Part shown: positions 49,201-61,200 of the stretch, piece by piece | How the letters are laid out: every line of letters begins with the position of its first letter | Position numbering within the stretch: the stretch's first letter is position 1 | From: Tubulanus polymorphus | Taxonomy: Eukaryota; Nemertea; Palaeonemertea; Tubulaniformes; Tubulanidae | Length of the DNA: 64,000 bases | Direction of reading: 5' to 3' | Assembly: GCF_964204645.1 (NCBI RefSeq) | Contig: NC_134029.1 | Span: 9,538,850 to 9,602,849, forward strand | Program-made: the position numbers and the translations under genes | Notes under the pieces: model-generated | Told to the model about the DNA's origin: nothing | Databases searched by the model: none | The model's input: the letters and a program-made list of their open reading frames with translations, nothing else

Positions 49201-52200
49201 GATTGATCACTAATCTTAAATCAATGCCCCCTGAAATTTGTCACCCAGGGTGATAAAATTTCCTAAATCAATGACGAGAGCCAGCGGGCATCAGAATCTT
49301 GAGAAATATTGCCCAAAGGTGATCCAGAAATAGAATAAACAAGGAATTTTTGATACTTTCATGTCTAGGTCCCTGGCAGCATTTTTCATAAAACAGCACT
49401 AGTTACTTGTGAACAGTTTACAGCTTTATACTCTAGAGGATTGACAGGTAAGACCTCGTGCTGCTGGCGCATCCTGATTGCTACTTTCTCCAAGGAACCA
49501 GTCAGGATGATTTGGTCAGCTCCTCTCAAAAAATTTTCAGAGCTTGCCAAGTACAGGTATGAAGGGTCAAGAGGAAGACCCTAAGTGAGCTCTCAGCAAA
49601 TTGAATATGAAACCACCAAATCTAGGCAAACCCCGGATCCAGCATCCATCACTGTTGACATGCCGAGACAAGATTTTGCCTTCAGATAATGGAATGGCAC
49701 GTAAGACAGACTGAGCCAGTGGTTGTATGAACTGATCAATCCCTTCTAATTTCTGAGCCACTGACTCTGAATCAGGGCCCCAATGAACAGTTGTGACGGT
49801 TTTACGCAACTCACCAATGAGGACTTTAACGACCCTGTCCTGAAATGATCTCACCCAGATAAGGTTATCAAGATTGGGCTGGCCTGCATCTGTAGGAGGC
49901 AACCCGTGATTGTTGGCAGGTGTATTCAACCTCCAAGGGGTCCTCCTAAAAAAACTTATACCCCACTAAAGCATCCAGGAATTTGGAGTTTGAATGGAAT
50001 ACACAATAATTTGGCATCCCTTGGACCCCAGCAATCTTATTTTGGAGACAAGAAAATCCCCTTGAGCAGGAGACTTTTTAGAGTCATTATTTTACTCATG
50101 GCAACCTCTGAATAGGTCGATAGCTGGGAAACTGGATTGTACCAGAATAGCGTCGTCTCCCTCCGTAAATACCAATGAGATTGACAAATGATGGACCTCA
50201 AGACAATAGTGGTCATGTGATCTCTTTTAAACTCCAGGAAGGATACATTGAAGTTTTACGCTTACCCAAGTGTCTGTGGGAGTATGACAATTAATCAATC
50301 AATGGAAAAACAGAAGATCCCAGACGACTGCAACAGACACACAGCAATGAGAATGAAAGCCTCCTGATATTCATAAATCCCCGTTTTATGGAATCACAAA
50401 TTCGATGCTTTTGGAGATTGCCATAGAAATAAGAAGGTAGTTTATCAACCCAAATGACACAGCCAGGTAGTCAAATCATAAGCGATCAATACAAATTCAG
50501 AGAAAAGTAGCAAAATCCAGGAAAGGGTCTAGTATTTGAAAGAAAAATTTTAAAAATATTAAAATCAGACCTTAGTTGTTCAATGTACATGTATGTTTTA
50601 ATCCCTTAAAGGTTTCATTCCCAGTGTTTCATTTTATTGCACAAAATTTATGACTTGCACTTGCAATCATTCAGTCTTCCTTGGATCTTCCAGGGTTCTC
50701 TTGAATGAAGAGCAGTGAAATCTATGTATTTGATGCCAAACAATGAAAGTAACAGTGTGGATACATAACAAGAAGAGGCCCAAAGATCACTACGGCCAGC
50801 CTGTCAGCTTTTTCGTAAAATGGCAAATGATGCATTCTGTGGGTTATATTTATCAAAATAATCTCCCAGCTATAGAGTCAATATCCATAATTTACACAAT
50901 ACCATTGTGTTTTCATAAGTAGCACAGACAGTGACTAGAGCTGGCAGGAACAAAGAGAGAACATAGAGGAGTCTTTGCTCTCTGCTTGGCTTCTTAAAAC
51001 AAATATCTTTGCATTTAGATTTTCGCGAATAAGCCAATATAAATTTTAACAAGGCACTTTTTCAAAGTTCAGCTTCATAGGAGAATGGATAATGTTTTAA
51101 TGAATGATTTGTATGAGTATAAGCTCAGTTGCACAGTCAAGGAGCCTTTGCTCTGAAGGAAACCATGTCATTTGAATACGCTCCATTTGTATAGTATGAG
51201 GCTCAGCCTACGGCTGGCCTAAAAATCCAAGAACAAGAAAAGTATTGGGCATAAATATATACTCAAAACCATTAAGGGGTTAAGATTATCCAGAAAAATG
51301 ATGAGATCTATCAATTGAAAATCTTTCTATATTTAGAAGTTGATTAAGTTGATTAAGTTCCCAATGAATATCAGTGGCACGAATCACTGACTCGAATTGT
51401 TGCGATAGCTTTATCATGTACAAACATGAAGTTTATGTCTATGTGAACATATCATAAGCATAAAAAACAGATTAAGGAACTTTACTCTACTAGAGATTTC
51501 AAAATGGAAACTAGAGTGGAAAAATACAATAACAAGCTAGAAACCAGAGATATGAAAATAAAGAGATTAAACGATGATGATGAATGTATACACATCATAC
51601 AAAACATACAACAAAATCCCGACACTCCATCTTTAAAAGTAAACATTCATATTACATAACAAAGGTAGTATAAATATATAGAAGGAAGTTTTGAAATGGA
51701 TAAAGTTACAAATATAAAATTTGTGAGGGAAAGTAAGCGAAAATTGTTCAAAATAACTAAAGGCTGTCCCAGATTTTCCCAGTAGTTTGAATGTTAATAT
51801 AGGTTGTTAGTGTTTAACATTGGAAACTATCTTGTTGCCAATGTATTTGTAAACACTTGCTAGCATTAATGAACATAAATTAAGCAAGTGGCTTACAGAT
51901 GGCAAGGATTGACTTATAATCAAATAACCTGGGACAACCTTTAACCAATACCAGATCACCTCACATTTTCAGGGAAATCGCCAATATCCGCAACGGGGTT
52001 TGAATATTCTGATTGCTTATATGAAACCCTGCTTCAGCATCAACAGATTTTCAAGACTTTATTAGAAGAGAAAACTATTCAATTATTTTGATGCAAATGA
52101 AAATCATAGTGAGTGATCTTTTCAAGAATTCACTCATTTCAGTATGAATAAATGAATTTCAAAAGCAGAAGTGCAGTTAGGGTTTCAGGAATGAAGGTGC

Positions 52201-55200
52201 ACTAATCCGTAAATACTATGCTTCTTTTCCTTTGAGTAGTATCTGCTATTAGCCCATAAAATTATTTCTTGGGAAAGGATTGTGCTTGGTGGCTATCATC
52301 ACTTTACTATGAACTCACAACATATATGTACAAAGAAACACCAGCTCCGAATATTTCATAAAAATGCAGCAAGAGCTCAAAAAAGCTGTATATCATATTG
52401 AAGAATATACAAAAAGATGTATTAAAGTAGTTACAGTGCAATCTTAGTTGATATGCAGCATGGATATAATCGCTATGTTACATTGGTGGCTGTTATAAGA
52501 CATTATTCATATAATTTCAATATGGCCAAAGACTATCCACGAAAATGCAAAGCTTTGGATATACAGGGTGTCTTAGAAAATGTGTTAGATAAGACCTTTT
52601 TTGGGACGGTTGAATCTTGGAGCAAATATATTCTAACATCAAAATGTTTACTCCAAGCATCACCCGATCAAGTGTCAACCGACTAAGATTACACATATGT
52701 TAAGATAATAGATAATTTATATAGGCCTATTTCCACAAAAAGTGGTGGAATAATATTGTAATAATCTGATTCATTTATCAAGATGACAAATTTCTCTTTC
52801 TTATTCTACCATAAATAAATCTGACGGATAGGTAAATATGTAAATAATAAATGTGGCGTGTATTATGCATGTATAAATGTATAAACAGAATGTGCAAATA
52901 TTCGGAGCTGGCATTGACCCTTGAACGTTGTTTCTTGACAATATGTCTTACATCTGCGGAAATGGCTGTTTTTCCCGTCAAGTTGGCTGACCTCACCCGT
53001 GACCTCTATTTTCATCATACCTGTGCTGATTCGGCGAGGTTTCTCAGCCTGGGGCTTTATCAGAAACCGATTGTCTGGAGGACTTAAACTGAATGCAACC
53101 CCTGTTGGTGGGCTGGTTGCACCAAACTCATCATTTGAACTAGTTTGGAATGCATGAGCCCTGAAAATAGACAGTTATTCTCAGCATTTGAAGGATTCAA
53201 TTCACCACATTGAACCTAAATTTAATAATTATCCTCATTATATGGCTTCAATAGTACGTATCAATGGTTCAACCATATGTCATGTTCAAACATGACAAAA
53301 CAAATACATTATTACATTTGAAACGAAGGCATTTTTTGTTCAGGTAATTTGTGATCAACATTCAGGTAAATGCACAGGTTCCTGTTACATACCTTCATTG
53401 GGGCTACCTTGCCCCACCAGAAGCGAGCTGCTCTCATTTGGTGTTAACCAGAATTCAAATACAGTGGTAGTAATATGATTTCAATTGTTACCATGGCCAT
53501 ATGAACACAGCAGTTTACTATTAACAGACTTTGAGCAAATGGCCTCTTCAAAAGACTGTGGTTATGGCGAAATTGATTTATCATAGACCATGAATACAAA
53601 CTACATAACCATTTTGTATAGAATAGTTAGCTTTTTTGTTATGATATTGCTTATTTACTGTGAAGAGGTGCGCATTTCTATATCTTCAGTAATTTTCATA
53701 ACCTGGATTTCCTGCATTGAGACTATCTTGGTGGATCAGAATGGCAGTAAGAGCGTATGTTGACCCATTTATGAAAGCAGGAATTGAAAAATACAAAACA
53801 GCTTCTGGTGACCATGACCTTTGACCTAGAGGACCGGAAATCTAATCAGTTACCCACAGTCTCTAGGATAACTCATCCATCAAATTTCACCTAGTTACTT
53901 TAAAGGGTTCATTAGTTAGAGCCGGAAATGAAAAACACAAAACAGCATTGGGTAACCTCATCTAGTACAACATAATTGTTGAATATCAGGAGAATCTGTC
54001 AAAGGGTTTAGGTGATAGGACACAGAAACCACTGCGGACAGACAGACGGAAAGTGAACGCAATAGCCACTTAAGTTGCAAGTGGGCTAAAAATGTACACG
54101 TGGCACTATTTTAAACGCTGTCTTACTTATGCAATATTTAATCAACCAAGAAACAAAAATTTACCATATACGAACTCAACCTTCTGTATTTCATATTCAA
54201 GAAGCTGCGAAAGTTTCAGAACCGTATGTTGCATTAAATGGATGTAATCGTTTGATGTGACATGTACTACGTACAGTCATCCTGAAGACCTGATCCAAAA
54301 TGACTACTTTCTGAAGGCAACAATGCTTGTCAGTTAGCTAATATCAGTAGAGATGTATCTACTACCATTTTTTTGGAAAAGATGTATGTTGATTTGACTG
54401 CTAAAACCAGTCCATTCGATCAACTTCTATTAACTCTTCTATCAACTAATTCCCTAAAAAACTTCGAAAATGTGTAAAAAGTACTGATTTTGGTTAACAA
54501 CGTTCACCATTTTCATCACGCCAGTTTTTGGGCTGTTGATGTGTCTTGAATGGATAGATGTTCGAACCTAATATCAACACTATCTTCAAAACTTCCCAAA
54601 CATTAGGATTCCATCTACAGATAGCAAACGGACAACAAACAAACTGCGAAAGCAATAGCCCCTATGTGGGCTAAATAGGTTAAATAGTTTTTTTTGCATT
54701 CCACAGGTAATACTGCTACCCCCAGTATCCTCAAGCTTCGTCAATGGTATGATATGTCAGTGAAGGAATTGTCATGATTGGCTATCAAAAAAATTCGCAA
54801 CACCTACTTAATCTAATAATTCATGGTTAATCAGTTGTGTGAGCCTAGTTCCCCTGGAACCTAATATTCAAAAGGGCACAACCTATGATATTTTGGTCTT
54901 GCATATACTTACGGCATTGAAATAGTACTGTATCGTTTATTATCAAGGTTTCCATGGTATTCCGGATTGATAACGACTCGCCTCAATGCCTCGAGAACCA
55001 TACGACCAGTTGTGAACACTCGGTATGTTAACAGGAATGTATTTAAGAAATCAATACTCAGAAAACGGAGATCAGTGAGTCGATCTAACAAACGATCAAC
55101 TGATGCATGACGAATCTGAAAAAGAATTGAACTCATTATCATCATATGGTCAACTACATTGTTGAATCATGAGTTCAAATGCCTTTGTTTGACAAGTCAG

Positions 55201-58200
55201 TCACACATTTTATTTTTCCCAGTTGTGAGATTATTTCCAACCATTAGCAAGTCCTTGCTGACCAACTGGTGAAATGTTCGATGTCATCCAAAAATATTGG
55301 GCCGTTTCCAGCACGCACTTCTTCCAATTTTGTCCGATTGGTGGCCTAATGATCTGGCCAATCCACTTAAGTGTAAAGTGCCATTTCGAAAATTAGTAGT
55401 GTTACATTAGATATCTCAATACCTGTGGAACTTTGCACGAATTCAGAGTTCGGCTGAATTTTATATCGATGTCATCTCTGAATAGCTTCGGATCTGACCT
55501 GCAATTGAGTCAAAGCAAAACAATAATTATAGCTAAATCTTTCATGAATTCAGGATACCTTTAATAAACAATATCATTTCCGGGAAGAAGTGTCTTTGGA
55601 AGAAATAACGAAAAATGTTGCTCTGAAAAAGATGTCAAAATTATAAAGCATAGCATTTATAGCATAGGCTTCACAAGTAACAGACTGAATGATTTCACTT
55701 AGGGAAAACTGCCATGCTTGTTACGTTTGAATGATTAGCACAAGAAATAAATTACATGTATGTACAATACAAATCACGATACAATATAAAATTCTATGTG
55801 ACGTAAGCCATATGATAAAAGTCTCATAACTTTTCAAACAGGGGAACACTAAATGATAGTGCCAGATACCATAACTGAAGCTGTTGGCAAAAACATGTTC
55901 ACGCACTTGTGCTGATCAGAGATAATGGATCTAGCCAGAAAACATCAATGCTCAACTCCTATTGGAGTTCAGGGATTTGGAAACAAATCAAATGTTTCAT
56001 AGATCATAAATCTCACCCATGAATTGTAAAAATATCACAAGTCACCAATTCATGATTTTCTTTGCCAAGTATCGCTCACCCCTTCATTGAGCTGTGGTAC
56101 TGATATCTGTGAAACATGAATAGTGATATTCATGTAGTGCTCACACAGAAGAAATACCATTTATTCTAGATTAATATCATAATAAAAAAATGTAACTCAT
56201 CAGGTTTATGGAGAATCTTGATTTAGGAAATATATACCTGGTTATTCTACAAAAAAGTGAACTATGATATCCCGGTTAGACCAATACCTGGATTGAGCTA
56301 ATCTGGACTAAGTGGGTTTTATTATATTATCATAACTACAGTCAATGACTGTTATATATTTCTATGGATAATACACTTTCTAATTAGTTACCGCCACGGA
56401 CAACAATAGTACGTGAAGCTTATGCTGGCTGCAAAGCAAAACTGACTATCACAGAATCATTATTGAATCTTCAGGGAACCCCTGGTTTCTATCATTGAGC
56501 TAGTAAATGAAGAATATCTAGCGAGACTAAATGTTGGCATTTAGACAGGTTAAGATGAAGACAATGTTTTGATTTGTAAACTAGCTTAGGCAAATAAGCA
56601 CAGGAAAAAATGATAGGTATAGGTATGTTATGTCGAGTGCCATTCCTTCTTGTTGACTAGATGAGCATTACGTAAATGTTAACCTAGGGGATCAAGAGAA
56701 AGCATGATTTTCTAGTATCGATAAAGCTTAAAAGTAAGTGTGGATTTAAATTTGTACCCAGTACTTAAGACAGACTGGACTGTCTTGAATGGCTAAGTTT
56801 CCGGCCCAGAAACTGAATCCAATAGTTATCTCCGGGACATTTGCAAGGTTTTGCCCAGCACATTAACAGAAAATAACTTAACCCTTAGGAACCTGCTCTC
56901 GCAAATTTGCGAGAGAACAGAAATGACACCGAAAGGTCTGATCTTGCAAATTTGCGAGAGGTGAGGTTTAGCCCAGTAACTGCAAAAGCACCGTGAAAGT
57001 TTTAAATTTAGTATCGACAAGTAGTATGCGTCTGGGGAAAGCCATGTCTGTACACAAACTCATAGCGTACCACTAAAAATTCTCGAGAAATCCACATTGA
57101 GTTAGCAGGGTGCCACAAGGTGGCGGTTTCTTCGATTTTACAATCAGGAAACAGACAACGTTACGCTGTTCATTTTGCTAAAAAATGCCTAGAAATTTCG
57201 AACGGATGACTAGATTGTTTAATTGATTGCCGACGAAGGCTCGGAAAATGAGGATGTTGTTACGGCTTGGTAATTAGGTACTTGTTTCCTTTGTTTTTAC
57301 CCTAAATTAATTCAGTCTTGCTCAGTTCATTGTTGTAAAAGAAATCCAGGTTCCTAAGGGTTAAGACATTACATGGAATGATAGTTTTCTCATAAAAGAA
57401 AAGAATTTAGATCATCTTGTACAAAAGCCCTAACCAACTTTTAGTGGACCTGAACGCCAAACTAAACGCCAAATGCTGGTTTCGAGGGATTTCCGGGAGA
57501 TTCTCAGGAGATTCTGTCAATGTTTTACTAACACCGAAAAAACATGCTTAATTTGCTCCACTAAAGCAATAATAGCATGTTATGTTATAATGAATAACAG
57601 CAGCTGTTAAACAGCCTTCTAACGAACAGACAAAGTACATGTACATGATATTCTATTTACACATTCTAATTTAATCATTATGCTCTGCCTCTGTTGTGGC
57701 AGAGTATTCATCAACATCTACAAGTCCCAGGGCTAATATATATATATATATATATGGTAAAATGGAATAATTGTAGGTGTAAATCAAGGCTGGAAGGAGG
57801 TGCAAAGTGAATTTGTGGAGAATTAAGAAAAAGTTACTCCCGTCCCTGTTTTAGATGGGATTTAACAAACCGAGCTCATAAGTCATACAAAATTGTGCGT
57901 CATCCTCACCTGTGTTGGATATATCCCTATTCAATTTTCAATTAATTTACAAATAATGATGTCTTAAGTGCACTGTATATCTATGATTAATCAATCAAAC
58001 TTGACTAGAAACTCTTTACCCCAGTTCCACAGTTATATTTGACACTTAAGTTAAAATGAACTTCAAAGTCAAAATCATCTTTAAATTCATTCCAAAGAAA
58101 AAAATTATCTAATAATGAACCTAAGTAATAGTTAAATCTTATTCCACTAGAGTTCCATGGCTGTAGACTGAAATTTGATTGTAGCTGAATAAGTCGCTTA

Positions 58201-61200
58201 CAGCAGCCATAGGCCGACTTGCAACCCTATTGGTTGCAACTCCGATGCGTCCGTCAAGTAAGGGTGTGCGAATAATCTCTATTAGTCAAAAAAGCAGCGT
58301 CGGTTGCCACTAGGAGAGATGTCTGTGCGACACGATTGTCGAAATAATTGTACTGGATTTGATGGACATATTTCTATATCATCACTCCACAGCGTAATGT
58401 TAACAAAACAAAACTTGGCTGAAAAATGTTTCATGAAAAAAAATTCAAATAGGCTTTGGTTTGAATGATTCAAATTCTAGTGATCATCAACAAAAAGCAG
58501 CTGGATCGAAACAACTCAGGTACAACTGTGGATCTTTATAGGGGGATGAATATTCAGCCCTTGCAAGGGAGGATGTCGCCGTATATTATATATAAATGAT
58601 GATATAAAAATGCACTGTATGCTCTTTCTAAAAGAAGACAAGGAGCTCCTGTAACTAACAAGGACAACAGTACTGCACATTGACAGACTCACCACAGTTG
58701 GTTGCTGTACACACTGAACCTGTTTGGAAAACAGTGCAATCAGATCAGACAATGTGAAAATCAAGCGACACAATAACAGCAACAATACACAAAACAGCAC
58801 TACAATTGTCTTAGTTTATAAACTCTCCACAAATGGTATGTATGATATATGTATGTTGCATGTGGTTATCTTCTGATTGAAGTTCTTGTTTATAATCTTA
58901 AGACGACCACATTAACCGATCAGAAGAGTTGAATATGTTATGAGAGTTTTTTTTTCAATCATGTGGCATTGCAGTGTGTTTGAGTACGTAGCTGTTTCAG
59001 TGGCTGAGGTGAAAGGTACTGTAAGCAGTGAAAGGGTCAACGAAACAATATTAATGCAGGAATCCACGTAAAAGTGGTTTGGCTCCTTAAGTTGATGGTT
59101 CTTATTCAGCAAGGATAATTCTAAAAATATAATTTTGTTCTGATAATCAGCATGTTCGATGAAGTGATTGTATTAAGAGTGTATTCCAACATGTACATAC
59201 GTTAATACAGCATACTATCATATACATGTTAATGTATGTTAAAATATTGTAGTATATACAAATCTACAATAAGTATTCAAACATGTACAGGTATTATACA
59301 AGCCAAAGTAAATGTAGTGTGCAAACATGTTCATAAAGTTAACTGCCATAACATGTTGTATACAAACATGTGCATGCAGTATGCAAACATGAATGTGAAG
59401 TATGCAAATATAGACATTTAGTATCCAAGCATGTACACGCAGTACCGGTATACTGCCACAACATATTCATGTAGTACATAAAAGCGTGAATACAGTATAG
59501 TGTCATAAGATATGCATGTACATGTTCATTAGTATGCTGCAATAAAACATGTTATGCATATTCTATGCTAGCCTGTACATGTAGTCTACAAAAACATTTA
59601 TGGGCAGTATATCAACATGTGTACACAAATACACTAACTTACGTATGTATGCATACATGAAATGTACATAATATACATTCCGTTCTAGAGTATTTACTGG
59701 TATATGAAACCAGGGAGGTTTCACTCCCACCTCCCTGATGTAACATACAAATGTACATGAAGTCTATAAGAAACATGTAACATATTACGCAAATACTTGC
59801 AAATGCTGATATTATTCAATTTCATTTCAGACCAACAAATATTTTGATTTCTTAAATTTTTGGTTTCATTGCACGATTAGGTCACCCTTTCAGTTGAACA
59901 GTCAGACAAAAACATGTTTTTGTGAACTAGAAATTGCATGCAATCGAGGGGACATTCCAGCGTTACTTTGATCCTGACAATGCGCAATAGTGAGAATAAA
60001 ATGCGACGTGACTCTTGTATAACCACTTTCATAAAATATCAATGATGTAGCTGAATTCTGTAAGGTGAATGAAATGATGCCAAGTTTATTATGTTGGAAT
60101 GTGGTTCTGTTCCAAATTTGCAGCCTTAATATTCCTCTTCTATTTATCATGATGGTAATACCTTCATATAGGTTCTTGAAAGTCTTTGTCTTATTATGAA
60201 GGTATTACCATCATGATAAATAGAAGAGGAATATTAAGGTTGCAAATTTGGAACAGAACCACATTCCAACCTAATAAACTTGGCATCATCTGCTTCCACA
60301 TACAGGTTCTTAAAAGTCTTTGTCTTATTATGTGGAAGCAGATGGTAGGCAGGAAAAAATCTATTATCCATTGACATTTGACAAAAGTGGTTGGCAGTTT
60401 TTAGTTATGCCAAAAAAAGCGTTTTTAATCATAATGAAAAACCATGCCTGACACACACAGGTTGCGCAATCGTGGACAAGTTCTAGACGAATACAAGATG
60501 AAGACAGGGATATCTTGGGAGACAAGATCATGAGCAATCCTGATAGAAATACGCCAAAAAATTTAATAAAGATATATCAAGGATAAACAATTGGTTAAAA
60601 ACGTTATGAGGGTAGTACTGAATGTAGGTGCGCAGGCATAGGTCATTGAATGGTTTGGGTATATTTGGTTTGGCACTTGTAGAGTTTTGAATGATTTTAG
60701 CATTAGTTACCTTCGATGATTCATTGACCTACCTCACTGACTGTGGCATCGTCACAGATGATGTATCACTCATCGATGTATTCAGTAAATCACTGTAGTG
60801 CAGATTCTCAATACACTACAAACATTCAGAAATAAGCTTTTTGACAAATCCCCAAATCAGGCTAGATCCTCAGAGAAAACTATGATTCATTATTCAGTAT
60901 TATTCGGTATTCATCAGTACAATTTTCACCTAGTAGAAATCTTTTGTCATATCTTTATTGCAAAATCCACAATTTCTCAAACACATAAACAACACAATAC
61001 ATCAACTAAGTGGATTTAACCAGTCTCAAAAAGCCAAGAAGTACTACATCTTTATATATAATCTAAATTGAAATCATAGCGATAACTTTTATTCAGACGC
61101 TAGAGATATATAAACAATGTAAAATTCGCTGGCTACAGCAGTCAGTGGTCTTCAAGACATTTAAGTGATTTAAAAGTAAACGCCCCTAAAGGTTATTGGC

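Larger units (their letters stand above)
53161..54912 (-). other. RASGRF intron with two composite-repeat copies
   Basis: It contains a plus-strand repeat at about 53790-54088 (GACCATGACCTTTGACCTAG ... ending GCAAGTGGGCTAA) and another at 54471-54675. An additional exon of phase 2-to-2 between the REM exon and 53160 cannot be excluded. Confidence 0.7.
55499..60732 (-). other. RASGRF intron, 5.2 kb
   Basis: It contains a TTAA-flanked element (56882-57360), an (AT)n run, a minisatellite-like stretch (59160-59780) and the twin hairpins (60074-60344). No exon is needed by phase here. Confidence 0.85.

Noticed and set aside
55873-55899. Another candidate for the same linker exon (CVNMFLP)
   Set aside because: No polypyrimidine acceptor and no match to the family after three residues.
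58694-58720. Candidate exon for the PH2-REM linker (reading QCVQQPT between AG and GTGAGT)
   Set aside because: It is too short and does not match beyond QCV. The exon at 60733-60815 fits length, phase and sequence.
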